Part shown: piece by piece, positions 1-8,865 of the stretch
How positions within the stretch are numbered: position 1 is the first letter of the stretch
How the letters are laid out: every line of letters starts with the position of its first letter
Origin: JAYZBC01 sp036339375
GTDB lineage: Bacteria > Pseudomonadota > Alphaproteobacteria > MPNO01 > UBA2964
NCBI GenBank assembly: GCA_036339375.1
Contig: JAYZBC010000045.1
Coordinates: 1-64,000 of the forward strand
Length of the DNA: 64,000 nucleotides
Reading direction: 5' to 3'
Notes under the pieces: model-generated
Told to the model about the DNA's origin: nothing
Database searches by the model: none
The model's input: only the letters and a program-made list of their open reading frames with translations
Made by a program: the position numbers and the translations under genes

Positions 1-2
1 AC

Positions 3-122
3 GGGGGGAAACACCACCCCGGTCCCTCAGATACGAAAAATGCAGAAGTAAAATTTCGAGATCCCAACGGAATTGTTTTTGATATTTCCACTCACGGTTG
101 GGATGGCGCTAAAAGGGGGTAG
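3..122 (+). CDS. VOC (glyoxalase/bleomycin-resistance) family protein, C-terminal fragment
   Basis: Only the last 39 codons are inside the window; the gene begins upstream and ends with TAG at 120-122. The tail carries the usual end of a VOC domain, with a FRDPNGIVFDIS strand and a HGWDGA ending, the region that normally supplies a metal-binding or substrate residue on the last beta strand. The VOC superfamily includes glyoxalase I, extradiol dioxygenases and resistance proteins, so the reaction cannot be fixed from this piece. The RidA gene follows after 6 bases, suggesting co-transcription. Family assignment is fairly safe, specific function unknown. Confidence 0.72.
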   Translation, partial: GGKHHPGPSDTKNAEVKFRDPNGIVFDISTHGWDGAKRG

Positions 123-128
123 TTTGTT

Positions 129-527
129 ATGGAGCGCCGTCTAACACACCTGTCATCGCCTTATCAACAATCGCGTTCTTATTCCCCCGCAGTGATTTCG
201 GAAGGGGGAAGAATTGTATGGCTTTCGGGTCACCTCGCTTCTGAAAATGAGGAAGGAGAATCCCTGAAAGGTGATTTTGATGGTCAGGTTAAATGTATTT
301 TTAATAAATTAAATAAGACTTTATTAAAAGCCGGCGGAACACTTGCAGATATTGTAACCATGACCGTTTTCATTACAGATGTCTCAAACAACACACGCTT
401 TGTTGAATTGCGCAAACAATTTTTCTCCAGTGGAAAGTATCCCGCTTCTACCCTCGTAACAGTCGCTGCTCTTAACCGGCCAGAGCTTTTAATTGAAATC
501 AATGCAACGGCAGTTTTACCCAAATAA
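129..527 (+). CDS. RidA/YjgF/YER057c family protein
   Basis: A 132-residue protein of the usual RidA length. RidA proteins are small trimeric enamine/imine deaminases that hydrolyse reactive 2-aminoacrylate and related imines made by PLP enzymes; some relatives have other substrates. The chain shows the family pattern: a GRIVWLSGHLA strand near residue 30, a central helix with the ADIVTMTVFITD segment, and the C-terminal strand NRPELLIEINATAVLP, where Arg about 117 and Glu about 123 match the conserved substrate-binding Arg/Glu pair. It lies 6 bases behind the VOC gene, so both are probably one transcript. Members of this superfamily outside the RidA subgroup often serve catabolic pathways, so archetypal RidA function is likely but not certain. 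Confidence 0.85.
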   Translation: MERRLTHLSSPYQQSRSYSPAVISEGGRIVWLSGHLASENEEGESLKGDFDGQVKCIFNKLNKTLLKAGGTLADIVTMTVFITDVSNNTRFVELRKQFFSSGKYPASTLVTVAALNRPELLIEINATAVLPK

Positions 528-612
528 GTTTAGGTTTTAGGGATGAAAAACAAAACTTGTGAAAAAAACGCTTTGATTATACCTTATTGGTAATAAAAAT
601 TTAGGAGACGTT

Positions 613-1650
613 ATGAAAAAATTAATTTCATTCGCTACTGTGATTGCTTTAGCAATTACTGTCGGCGCCCCATTTAAAGCTGCAAAATCTTTTGATGCGG
701 CAGGTCATTTCAAAGACAAACGTTTAACTATTTTAATTCCGTATGGTCCTGGAGGTACTTACGATAAGTACGGTTCCACGTTTGCTCGACATTTAGGAAG
801 GCATATTCCGGGTAATCCGACCGTAATCGTTCAGCACATGCCGGGTGCGGGTGGGTCTAAAGCCATGCGTTACGCTTACAATGTGATGCAGAAGCAGGGT
901 TACAATATGATTGTTCCGCTGGATAACACTGTCGTGAATAAACTCATGCGCCCTAAGTTGATGCGGTATATCCCTAATAAATTTAACTGGATGGGATCAA
1001 GCAACCAAACCAACGTGATTATAGTCATACGGTCTGATTCAGGCGTTAAAAAGTTTGAAGATATGAAAAGGATCCGAATTATTGGGGGAACCAGCGGAAA
1101 AAGCTCTAGTGGCTATATCACACCCATGATAATTAAAGGTTTGTTTGGAGCCAAAATCAAAATGATCACGGGATACAAGGGATCTTCGCGTTCCATCCTT
1201 GCAATTGAACAGGGTGAAACACAAATGTCTGCTTTTAACTGGCTAGCTTGGGATTCTAAAGTCCCTCACTGGTTTAAGGGAAAAAATCCCTTTGCGAGGG
1301 CGATTGTCCAAGTGGGAAAATATAAGGACCCGGACTTACCTAATGTACCTATGCTCGATCAATTTCTAAAAGAGAAAGATAAGCCAGTTGTAGAATTCCT
1401 TAAATCATCGGGTCCGATAGGTAGAGGGCTTACCCTGCCGCCAGGAGTAAATAAATCTGTTATTGCCACTTTACGTAAAGCCTATGACGGGATGAATGGA
1501 GACCCCAAATTTGCAAAAGAGCTGAAAAAAAGGCGTTTACGTTTGATTGCAAGTTCTGGAAAAACAATTCAGGACATTGTTGAAAAAGCGATGATAGCAA
1601 CTTCTCCTGCAGTAATAAAACGAGCCAAAAAGTTAATTTTTGGAAAATAA
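613..1650 (+). CDS. TctC/Bug-type tripartite tricarboxylate transporter solute-binding protein
   Basis: A 345-residue periplasmic protein. The first 26 or so residues form a signal peptide (MKK, hydrophobic core, Ala-rich end). The mature part opens with the Bug-family signature LTILIPYGPGGTYDKYG, followed by the PGAGGSKAMRYAYN segment; both contribute to ligand binding in this fold. Family members deliver carboxylates and other small organic acids to TctAB membrane subunits. No TctA or TctB gene is next to it, so it may work with a distant permease or as a sensor, as many orphan Bug proteins do. An AGGAG ribosome site sits at 603-607, six bases before the ATG. A strong terminator follows, making this a mono- or short-cistronic unit. 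Ligand unknown. Confidence 0.85.
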   Translation: MKKLISFATVIALAITVGAPFKAAKSFDAAGHFKDKRLTILIPYGPGGTYDKYGSTFARHLGRHIPGNPTVIVQHMPGAGGSKAMRYAYNVMQKQGYNMIVPLDNTVVNKLMRPKLMRYIPNKFNWMGSSNQTNVIIVIRSDSGVKKFEDMKRIRIIGGTSGKSSSGYITPMIIKGLFGAKIKMITGYKGSSRSILAIEQGETQMSAFNWLAWDSKVPHWFKGKNPFARAIVQVGKYKDPDLPNVPMLDQFLKEKDKPVVEFLKSSGPIGRGLTLPPGVNKSVIATLRKAYDGMNGDPKFAKELKKRRLRLIASSGKTIQDIVEKAMIATSPAVIKRAKKLIFGK

Positions 1651-1681
1651 TATTGTTGTTTGTTGAGATCTAACTACATTG

Positions 1682-1713
1682 AAAAGGCTGCCAAAATTTG
1701 GCAGCCTTTTTTC
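1682..1713 (+). terminator. Rho-independent terminator, likely bidirectional
   Basis: Perfect inverted repeat with arms AAAAGGCTGCCAAA (1682-1695) and TTTGGCAGCCTTTT (1697-1710), a minimal loop and a run of six T from 1707. It lies between the convergent TctC-type gene and pyrB. The A-rich left arm supplies a short U tract on the minus strand, so it probably ends both transcripts. It is the clearest intrinsic terminator in the window. Confidence 0.92.
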
Positions 1714-1744
1714 TTTACTAGAATATAATTGCAGGTAAAAACTT

Positions 1745-2680
1745 TTAATCTTTTCCAATCATAGCCACGAGAAGGGCCATCCTGACATACAAGCCGTATT
1801 GCATTTGTCTAAAATAAGCGGCACGGGGATCAGAATCCAACTCGGATGGTATTTCCCCTACTCTTGGCAAGGGATGCATTAAAACCATGTCGTCTTTCGC
1901 CATATCCATATCAGTTTTTGTGATGGCATAGGAAAAATCGATTGCAACGTTATTTGACAAACGTTCTTTTTGAACCCTTGTCATATAAAGGACGTCTGTC
2001 TCTTTTAATACATCACATAACTCTCTGTGTTCGGTATCATTTTGATTGAGGTACTCGCGTGGTACTATTAGCTCTTCCGGAGATACAAAACGTAAAACAA
2101 CATCATACATTCGGAGGAGTTTAATTAAACTGTGAACAGTGCGCCCGAATTTGAGATCACCCATTAATGTAACCGTCAACCCATCAACAGTACCCTGTTC
2201 TTTGGCAATCGTGTAAAGATCCAGCAACGCTTGTGTTGGGTGTTCACCAGCTCCATTTCCGGCATTGATGATTGGGATTGAGGCAACTGAGGCCGCCCGT
2301 TCAGTAGCGTCATCATCGTAGTGGCGTAAAACAATTGCATCAGCATAGCATTCAAGGGTCCGAATTGTATCTTCCAGTGTTTCTCCCTTCGTGACGGATG
2401 AATAATTAACTTCATTTATAGGTATGACATTCCCGCCAAGGCGTGTCATGGCAGCGTAAAAACTGGATGAAGTTCTCGTGGAGGGTTCATAAAAAAGATT
2501 GGTAATCGTTTTACCTGTTAATGGCATGGTTCGGCCAACTGACAAACGATCCGCAAGGGCGAAAATTTCTTCTATATCTTGTCGTGAAAACTGCTCCACT
2601 GAAATTACGGCCTGCCGCCAAGGGACATCCATTTTACTCGTTGAAACAGAATCCAAACTCTTTCTCCTAAAATCAAACAC
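1745..2680 (-). CDS. pyrB: aspartate carbamoyltransferase catalytic subunit
   Basis: A 311-residue enzyme condensing carbamoyl phosphate with aspartate to N-carbamoyl-L-aspartate, the first committed step of pyrimidine synthesis. Recognisable features are the carbamoyl-phosphate loop YEPSTRTSSSF (residues 64-74), the GEHPTQALLDLYTI segment near residue 145 and HPLPRVGEI near residue 269. The aspartate-type domain sequence and the absence of ornithine-carbamoylase motifs exclude argF. The listed start is GTG at 2680, but a TTG eight codons later (2656) has AGGAG at proper spacing and may be the real one. pyrC, which often follows pyrB in alphaproteobacteria, is not here; downstream lies the terminator. 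Confidence 0.95.
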   Translation of the reverse strand: MFDFRRKSLDSVSTSKMDVPWRQAVISVEQFSRQDIEEIFALADRLSVGRTMPLTGKTITNLFYEPSTRTSSSFYAAMTRLGGNVIPINEVNYSSVTKGETLEDTIRTLECYADAIVLRHYDDDATERAASVASIPIINAGNGAGEHPTQALLDLYTIAKEQGTVDGLTVTLMGDLKFGRTVHSLIKLLRMYDVVLRFVSPEELIVPREYLNQNDTEHRELCDVLKETDVLYMTRVQKERLSNNVAIDFSYAITKTDMDMAKDDMVLMHPLPRVGEIPSELDSDPRAAYFRQMQYGLYVRMALLVAMIGKD

Positions 2681-2732
2681 TCAGTGATTCATACTTCAGG
2701 GTTTATAGAATCAACAATCGCAAAATTTTTTT

Positions 2733-3956
2733 TCAACTAGGAGGAGTGCTTCTTCTTGCAATTAAAACACAGCTAATCGCTATTAATGCCAATCCTGATG
2801 CCATCCAAAAAACACCTAGCGCTGCATTCTTATCGACAAACCAGCCTGCCATTACGGGTGCCAATCCATTACCGAAAGTAAACCCCACAGTGACAAAGGC
2901 AACAACAGAACCGAGGAGCGCCGCAGGTGCATCATTGCGGACCATAAGATCGCGCGAAGGTGCAACAATCCCTTTGGTTAACCCAGCGACCATGAGCGCA
3001 ATTGTACAAAACCAAAAAGACAATATTCCAGTTGCCGCAACCCCTGTCGAAAAAGCGGCAACCAACATTGTTATTATCAAAACGAGATCATGACGTTTTG
3101 TCCGATCAGCAAGAATACCACCAAGAATAACGCCAATCGAGGCTGAAATTAGATAGGCAGTAAGGACAGCCCCTGCGTATTTTTCTGAAACACCGTAATA
3201 AGCAACCAGTACAACTACGGTAAACGCAGTTAAAGCACTAGTTGCTGCAGATGAAGTTGTGAAATAAACAAAATGAGAAAGAATTCTGCGCGAAATTAAG
3301 GCGTGCCATGTTGACCATAATTGCCCTTTTTCTCTGTTCTTTCTTGTAACACTATCCTTTAAAGCAAACTGAAATGCAAAAATAATTAACGCTAAGATTA
3401 CGCCTCCAACCCCAACAATTGAAAGCGCTGTACGCCAATCAAACCAAACTGCCAATGCGGCCATGGTAACAGGAGAAATTGCAAACCCTGCCGAACCGCA
3501 AAAACTGTGAATACTAAATGCACGTCCAAGATATTTTTCATGGACGGAAGAGGAAAGGATGACATAATCGCATGGATGAAAAACACAATTTCCTACCCCA
3601 GCTAACATAAACAAGCCCAATAAGCCCCAATATGAAGCCGTTAAACCAGCAAATGTAATTGCAGTTGAAAGGATAAACATTCCAACGAAGAGAACGCGGC
3701 GCGCACCAATCCGGTCTACTAAAATACCCGCGGGCATTTGGCAAGTTGCCCCCGCCGCAAAAAATGCTGTTGAAATTAGTCCCAATTCAGCAAACCCTAC
3801 ATTCAAATCTGTAGCCATCTGGAGTAATAGAGGTGCAAGACAAATGACATAAAAGTGACTAAGAAAATGCCCAGCACTAATTAGGAAAATTACTAATAGT
3901 TCCCTACCGCTGATTTGTTCGGGTAATTTTGACGAAAGTTTGCTCAATACTGTCAT
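2733..3956 (-). CDS. major facilitator superfamily transporter
   Basis: A 407-residue integral membrane protein with about twelve hydrophobic segments in two halves, typical of MFS. The loop after helix 2 contains AGILVDRIGARRVLFVG, close to the canonical D-x-x-G-R-R/K motif A, and a related GGILADRTKRHDLVL motif occurs in the second half. It is close in style to the many small MFS permeases of unknown substrate in alphaproteobacteria. The ATG at 3956 is preceded by an AGGAA ribosome site. The upstream neighbour is a TusA-like gene 49 bases away on the same strand. Substrate and direction of transport cannot be inferred. Confidence 0.85.
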   Translation of the reverse strand: MTVLSKLSSKLPEQISGRELLVIFLISAGHFLSHFYVICLAPLLLQMATDLNVGFAELGLISTAFFAAGATCQMPAGILVDRIGARRVLFVGMFILSTAITFAGLTASYWGLLGLFMLAGVGNCVFHPCDYVILSSSVHEKYLGRAFSIHSFCGSAGFAISPVTMAALAVWFDWRTALSIVGVGGVILALIIFAFQFALKDSVTRKNREKGQLWSTWHALISRRILSHFVYFTTSSAATSALTAFTVVVLVAYYGVSEKYAGAVLTAYLISASIGVILGGILADRTKRHDLVLIITMLVAAFSTGVAATGILSFWFCTIALMVAGLTKGIVAPSRDLMVRNDAPAALLGSVVAFVTVGFTFGNGLAPVMAGWFVDKNAALGVFWMASGLALIAISCVLIARRSTPPS

Positions 3957-4005
3957 GAATTCCTGTAAGCTTTACGAAAATAATTTACGGTATTTTATAA
4001 GAATT

Positions 4006-4230
4006 TTAGGTTTTTCTTCTTAGCCTGATTTTATATTCGCCATCAATTTCTTCACCACTAACGTATGTGTGCCCGGTTTGGTCACAGAATGCAGAAAAAT
4101 CAGCAATTGCAGCTGGATCAGTGGCAAGTACCTCGAGCTCTTCCCCTGGCATAAGTGGGAGAATTGCTTTTCGTGCACGCAATACGGGTAAAGGACAGAG
4201 TAATCCACGAGCATCGAGTAATTTTTTCAT
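4006..4230 (-). CDS. TusA-family sulfur carrier protein
   Basis: A 74-residue protein with the TusA/SirA/YeeD fold signature: LDARGLLCPLPVLRARKAI at residues 5-23, containing the invariant CPxP motif whose cysteine (Cys12) carries persulfide sulfur in the family, then a LxVLATDPAAIADFSAFCDQTGH segment characteristic of the domain. Family members pass sulfur to tRNA thiolation, Moco or sulfur-oxidation enzymes. No tus or dsr partner lies nearby, so the recipient is unknown. The gene starts with ATG at 4230 behind an AGGT site, 20 bases downstream of the tRNA-Gln end on the same strand. Confidence 0.85.
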   Translation of the reverse strand: MKKLLDARGLLCPLPVLRARKAILPLMPGEELEVLATDPAAIADFSAFCDQTGHTYVSGEEIDGEYKIRLRRKT

Positions 4231-4249
4231 ATGTTACCTAAACGGCTTT

Positions 4250-4323
4250 TGGCTGGGGCGCCTGGAATCGAACCAGGGATCACGGGATCAAAACCCGTTG
4301 CCTTACCGCTTGGCTACGCCCCA
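4250..4323 (-). tRNA. tRNA-Gln (anticodon TTG)
   Basis: The minus strand folds as a complete cloverleaf of 74 bases including an encoded CCA. The acceptor arm pairs TGGGGCG with CGCCCCA, the discriminator is G, the D arm is GCC/GGC, the anticodon stem is ACGGG/CCCGT enclosing TTTTGAT (anticodon TTG), and the T arm is CCTGG-TTCGATT-CCAGG. The anticodon reads CAA (and CAG by wobble), assigning glutamine; the weak U-A first pair is typical of bacterial tRNA-Gln. It sits alone between ispE and the TusA-like gene, all on the minus strand. Confidence 0.96.
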
Positions 4324-4402
4324 TATGAGTGCGGGAAGATAAGTGGCTTTGACCATCACGGCAACAATTACTGTTAAAATTCAATCAAATTGGCAATTTT
4401 AG

Positions 4403-5296
4403 TCAGGGTGATGAAATAAATTTTGTATCCCTTACCCACCATTCTTGGTGTTTTTGGCTAATACTCTGTTTACCTTTTTTTGCGCCGTCAGAACTTGAGA
4501 AAAGCCCAAAGCAAGTAGCTCCGCTACCTGAGAGACGTGCTAATAAGCAATTAGGCTCATTTTCCAGAACATTCAGAACTTCATTAATTTCGGGGGCAAG
4601 TCGCTTCGCAGAAAGCTCTAAATCATTTCGTTTTTCCTGCAAGTAAGTGATAAAATTTTGTAAATTTAACCAAGACTCAATTTTATTGTTTGCTTTTGAA
4701 AACGCACTATCGAATGAAGAGAAAACTGAGGCAGTAGATAAACTAAGATTCGGATTAACCAGTAAAACTCCCATTGAAGGTAATTCAGGTGCTGGCTCTA
4801 TTATCTCCCCTATGCCTCCTAAAAACGCAGTTTTTCCATAAATACATACCGGAACATCCGCCCCTAGGGAAAGTCCAAGGGCTGCTAATTCTTTATTTGT
4901 TTTCCCTATCCTCCAAAAAACATTCAAAGCTGAAAAGACAGCCGCCGCATCAGCCGATCCTCCTCCTATTCCCGAGGCTATTGGTAAATTTTTTTCCAGA
5001 GTGATTTTTGCTCCGGGCAATGACTTAAAACCTTTGCCCATTAATTGTGCAGCTTGGACCACAAGGTTACTCTCATTTAGAAGAAGTTTGTTAGAAAACG
5101 GGCCTTTTAACGCAAAGGTCAATTTGTCAGCCGGTTCAATTAACAAATCATCTCCCACTTCGGTAAATGCAACAAGACTTTCTAATTCATGGTACCCATT
5201 AGAGCTATTACCTAACACGTGAAGAAAGAGATTAATTTTAGCTGGAACATGAACTTTCAACACTTCATTTGAAAATTTCTGACCTTGGTGGTTCAA
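4403..5296 (-). CDS. ispE: 4-diphosphocytidyl-2-C-methyl-D-erythritol kinase
   Basis: A 297-residue GHMP kinase that phosphorylates CDP-ME on its 2-hydroxyl in the MEP isoprenoid pathway. Visible motifs are the N-terminal PAKINLFLHVLG (residues 18-29), the ATP-binding glycine loop PIASGIGGGSADAAA (105-119) and the C-terminal LSGSGATCFGLF motif. The start is a TTG at 5294-5296 overlapping the TGA of the upstream TPR gene (TTGA), so the two are translationally coupled. The TPR-ispE pairing is recurrent in alphaproteobacteria. A second MEP-pathway gene, ispH, lies at 27.5 kb. Assignment is secure; the TTG start is inferred from the overlap. Confidence 0.95.
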   Translation of the reverse strand: MNHQGQKFSNEVLKVHVPAKINLFLHVLGNSSNGYHELESLVAFTEVGDDLLIEPADKLTFALKGPFSNKLLLNESNLVVQAAQLMGKGFKSLPGAKITLEKNLPIASGIGGGSADAAAVFSALNVFWRIGKTNKELAALGLSLGADVPVCIYGKTAFLGGIGEIIEPAPELPSMGVLLVNPNLSLSTASVFSSFDSAFSKANNKIESWLNLQNFITYLQEKRNDLELSAKRLAPEINEVLNVLENEPNCLLARLSGSGATCFGLFSSSDGAKKGKQSISQKHQEWWVRDTKFISSP

Positions 5297-7059
5297 GTGT
5301 GGTTATCCTTTAAATTTTTTTTACCCAACCCTTTTATCAACTTTTCATTAAGAATTGGAATTTGGTCGTTTGCTGGATCCAAAGACAATGCCCGTTTCCA
5401 TTGAAAACGAGCTTCAATAATTCGTCCCACCCGCCAATACGCATCACCGAGGTGGTCATTGATAATGGGATCCCCAGGCTTAAGAAGAACAGCCTTTTCC
5501 AGCTCTTTTGTTGCCCCAAGATAATCGCCCAACTTATAAAGGACCCAGCCAAGACTATCGACGATGTACCCATCTTTTGGGCGCAATTTAACAGCTTTTT
5601 TAATCATTGTTTTTGCACGATCGAGGTGTATATGCCTATCGACCCACGAATAACAAAGATAATTTAATACAAAGGGGTCTTGAGGATTGAACTCAAGGGC
5701 ACGAAGGAAATCTTCTTCTGCGCTCTCCCAACGTTTATCGCGTTCGTAGGAAATACCTCGGGCATATAAAAGGAACCAGTGTTGGGTTCTCAGTTTACCA
5801 ATTCTCTTAAATGCTTTTTCGTATGCGTTAACGGCCTCTCTGTAACGCTTCTTTATCCGGAACAAATCACCAAGTTGAATAAGTGGCGCAGCCCACAGAG
5901 CCCGTTCTTTGGTAAAATTCCGTAACAAACGGACTGCGGCATCCGTTCGACCTAAATTTATCAAAACTGACGCACGGCGTAACCCAGCCAACCAGTATAA
6001 AGAGGATTGTGGACTTACCTCTTCATAAATCTTTATTGCCTCTTTTTTCCGCGAAATAGACTCAAGTAAACCACCCACCAAAACCTTGGCAATTGAGAAC
6101 TCGGGATACAAACGCAAAGCAAATCTTCCATAAATCAATGCGAGTTCTGACGAACCATTTTGGGCCAAGGTCCCAGATAAATTGAAAAATACTTCAGCCA
6201 TACCTTCTCGTGAATTTCTTACAAATTCTCTACTAAGTTCTTTTGAAGACAGAAATTTAAAATCCTCCTGAAAGGTATCACTTGCTGGATCCTGTTGAAA
6301 AAACCTTTTGTAAAGGGCCTTAGCCTCCTGCCCACGACCATTTCTTACAAGGAAGCTAGTATGGGCTTGAATGACCCGAGATGTTTTTATTTTTTCTGTG
6401 GCTTTTCGAAAGGATATATCCGCTTCTTTATACCTTTTGGCTTTTTCATAAATTAAACCGGTGTGCAGATACCTTAAAACTGAAAACTCTTTAAAATTTG
6501 CTAGTCCGTCTAAAGCTTTGATTGCGTCTTGTGTTGATCCATTTCCAGCCTCAGTCCATGACATAAGTAACGGAATTGTATAAATATTTATACCCTTTTT
6601 TGGCAAGCTTTTCAGCCGATCTTTCGCAAACTTATATCTTCCAGAAATCACATCTTCAACAACAAGATTTAACGTCGCTATTGGAGCATTTTTATTTTTT
6701 ACGAGGATCTTTTTAGCCAAAACCGAAGCCGCGCTCATGTGCCCAATCGCTATTAATGAAAAAAAAGTTTTTTGGAGAATTCGGCTATTGGTTGGATCTA
6801 AAGTTAAAGCCTTAGAAAGGTATTTCGCTGCAGTTTTAAAATTTTGTTCAAGTTGTGCATGCCGTCCGGCTAAATATTTCCCCGCAGCCGAAGCATGTTT
6901 CAATTTGTTAAATGATGATTGTGGAGGACTTAAACGATCAAGAGTCACCAATAAATTTAAAGGTTCGACCGCAAGACAAGTCGACGCTGTATATAGGACA
7001 AAAAATGCCCCTACAAACAGCAAGTTACGGCATTTAAATTTACAAGTCGTCAGTTTCAC
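5293..7059 (-). CDS. exported tetratricopeptide-repeat protein
   Basis: A 588-residue protein with an N-terminal signal peptide (hydrophobic stretch about residues 13-30) and a long array of TPR helices. Repeats are clearest near residues 46-75 (KYLSKALTLDPTNSRIL) and in the C-terminal third, where successive units carry AEEDFLRALEFNPQDPFVLN, AKTMIKKAVKLRPKDGY and ATKELEKAVLLKPGDP. TPR arrays mediate protein-protein contacts; periplasmic or outer-membrane-associated members often act in envelope assembly. No enzymatic domain is visible. It overlaps ispE by three bases, implying co-expression rather than a shared function. Specific role unknown. Confidence 0.85.
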   Translation of the reverse strand: MKLTTCKFKCRNLLFVGAFFVLYTASTCLAVEPLNLLVTLDRLSPPQSSFNKLKHASAAGKYLAGRHAQLEQNFKTAAKYLSKALTLDPTNSRILQKTFFSLIAIGHMSAASVLAKKILVKNKNAPIATLNLVVEDVISGRYKFAKDRLKSLPKKGINIYTIPLLMSWTEAGNGSTQDAIKALDGLANFKEFSVLRYLHTGLIYEKAKRYKEADISFRKATEKIKTSRVIQAHTSFLVRNGRGQEAKALYKRFFQQDPASDTFQEDFKFLSSKELSREFVRNSREGMAEVFFNLSGTLAQNGSSELALIYGRFALRLYPEFSIAKVLVGGLLESISRKKEAIKIYEEVSPQSSLYWLAGLRRASVLINLGRTDAAVRLLRNFTKERALWAAPLIQLGDLFRIKKRYREAVNAYEKAFKRIGKLRTQHWFLLYARGISYERDKRWESAEEDFLRALEFNPQDPFVLNYLCYSWVDRHIHLDRAKTMIKKAVKLRPKDGYIVDSLGWVLYKLGDYLGATKELEKAVLLKPGDPIINDHLGDAYWRVGRIIEARFQWKRALSLDPANDQIPILNEKLIKGLGKKNLKDNHT

Positions 7060-7172
7060 TGGTATTTGTCCAAAATTTCTTTACCAACTTATTTTTAATT
7101 AAAAAATTTTATATAAAATGCCTAAAAGAGGATCTTTCAAGAAAAATTTTAAGAACTAATACAAGATGCAAT

Positions 7173-8804
7173 TCACATGTTGGGATAATTTGGACCACCC
7201 CCACCTTCCGGCACAACCCAATTAATGTTTTGAGTAGGATCTTTTATATCGCAAGTCTTACAATGAACACAGTTTTGGGCATTGATTTGAAGTTTTGGCT
7301 CCCGGCTTCCCTCTTCTTGTATAATCTCATAAACACCAGCCGGACAATAGCGTTGTTCTGGTGCATCATATTTTTTCCAATTGAGTTCAATTGCGACTTT
7401 TTCATCTCGCAATTCTAAATGGACCGGTTGATCTTCCTCATGATTGGTGTTTGAAATAAAAACTGAAGAGAGACGGTCAAAAGTAACTTCTCCATCCGGC
7501 TTTGGGTAATTAATCTTAGGCGCCTTATTTGCTGAAAGCAGACTCGTATGATCTGCATGCTGCTTAAAAGTCCAAGGTGCGTTCCCCCTCAAAACGTATG
7601 TGTCTACAGCAGAATACAGGAGACCCAACCACATACCCCAACGAAAGGAAGGTCTAATATTTCTAACTTTATAGAGCTCTTTCCAAACCCAACTATCTTT
7701 TAAAGTTTCAGGATACTCCGTAATGAGATTTCCATCACCGCTGGTCATATTTTTAAAAGCAGCTTCCGCAGCAATCATTCCAGTTTTCATTGCGTTATGT
7801 GTCCCTTTGATTTTTGGTACATTCAAAAATCCAGCGGCACACCCTATTATTGCTGCACCCGGACAAATAAGTTTTGGGATTGATTGAAAGCCTCCCTCGT
7901 TAAGCGCACGGGCCCCATATGCTACACGTCTACCTCCCTCGAAAATTGGGCGAATTTTCGGGTGTGACTTAAAACGTTGAAATTCTTCAAAGGGATTGAG
8001 ATGGGGGTTTTTGTAATCCAACCCAATTACAAAGCCAACCGCTACCTGATTGTTGTCAAGATAATACAAAAACGATCCACCATAGGTTTTACTATCCAGT
8101 GGCCATCCAATTGTATGGAGAACTCTTCCTTCATCGTGTTTTTCCGGATCTATTTCCCAAAGTTCTTTAATACCAATTGCAAAAGTCTGTGGATCGGTGT
8201 CCACCCTCAAATTATACTTTTCAAATAAAGACTTGGTAAGTGAGCCCCTGCATCCCTCAGCAAAAAAAGTAAATTTAGCTCTAAGTTCATAGCCCGGGGC
8301 AAAGGTTTCTTTTGGTTCGCCATTCAGACCAATACCCATATGCCCGGTAGCAACACCCGCCACAGAAGCATCATCGTTATAGAGTATTTCTGACGCCGCA
8401 AAACCCTCAAAAATTTGAACTCCTAATTCTTCCGCTTGTTCTTTCAGCCACCGACAAAGATTGCCCAAACTAATTATATAATTTCCTTTATTGTGCATGG
8501 CAGGAGGCGTAGGAAGCCGAATAGATCCCTTTTCATTCAAAAACCAAAAATCATCTTCTGTGGTTTCTGTGTTGAGTGGGGCTCCTTTATGTTTCCAATC
8601 AGGTATCAATTCATTAAGTGCTCTTGGTTCTAAAACTGCCCCCGATAATATATGGGCGCCCACTTCAGACCCTTTTTCCAGCAAACAAATACTCAATTCT
8701 TTATTGTTTTCTGCGGCTAACTGAGCCAAACGAATTGCTGCTGACAGACCTGCCGGCCCAGCGCCAACAATTACAACGTCAACGTCCATCGATTCCCGTT
8801 CCAT
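7173..8804 (-). CDS. electron transfer flavoprotein-ubiquinone oxidoreductase
   Basis: A 543-residue inner-membrane enzyme that takes electrons from ETF and reduces ubiquinone, connecting fatty-acid, amino-acid and other acyl-CoA or amine dehydrogenases to the respiratory chain. The FAD-binding GxGxxG segment is [14 protein letters not shown] (about residues 10-23). The C terminus carries the 4Fe-4S domain with CPAGVYEI and [19 protein letters not shown], which contain four candidate cluster cysteines, and ends in the typical [10 protein letters not shown] tail. Length and order match the single-chain bacterial and mitochondrial enzyme. A second in-frame ATG five codons on is an alternative start. 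It is divergent from the uracil-DNA glycosylase gene; the ETF subunits are not in the window. Confidence 0.96.
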   Translation of the reverse strand: MERESMDVDVVIVGAGPAGLSAAIRLAQLAAENNKELSICLLEKGSEVGAHILSGAVLEPRALNELIPDWKHKGAPLNTETTEDDFWFLNEKGSIRLPTPPAMHNKGNYIISLGNLCRWLKEQAEELGVQIFEGFAASEILYNDDASVAGVATGHMGIGLNGEPKETFAPGYELRAKFTFFAEGCRGSLTKSLFEKYNLRVDTDPQTFAIGIKELWEIDPEKHDEGRVLHTIGWPLDSKTYGGSFLYYLDNNQVAVGFVIGLDYKNPHLNPFEEFQRFKSHPKIRPIFEGGRRVAYGARALNEGGFQSIPKLICPGAAIIGCAAGFLNVPKIKGTHNAMKTGMIAAEAAFKNMTSGDGNLITEYPETLKDSWVWKELYKVRNIRPSFRWGMWLGLLYSAVDTYVLRGNAPWTFKQHADHTSLLSANKAPKINYPKPDGEVTFDRLSSVFISNTNHEEDQPVHLELRDEKVAIELNWKKYDAPEQRYCPAGVYEIIQEEGSREPKLQINAQNCVHCKTCDIKDPTQNINWVVPEGGGGPNYPNM

Positions 8805-8865
8805 CTTCCTTATTTTCCTTCCCTTCAGATTGTATTGACAAATTATGGCGTGTTATTGTTCATGT

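Noticed and set aside
4067..4342. 91-residue plus-strand open frame spanning tRNA-Gln
   Set aside because: It crosses a well-formed tRNA and the TusA-like gene on the other strand.
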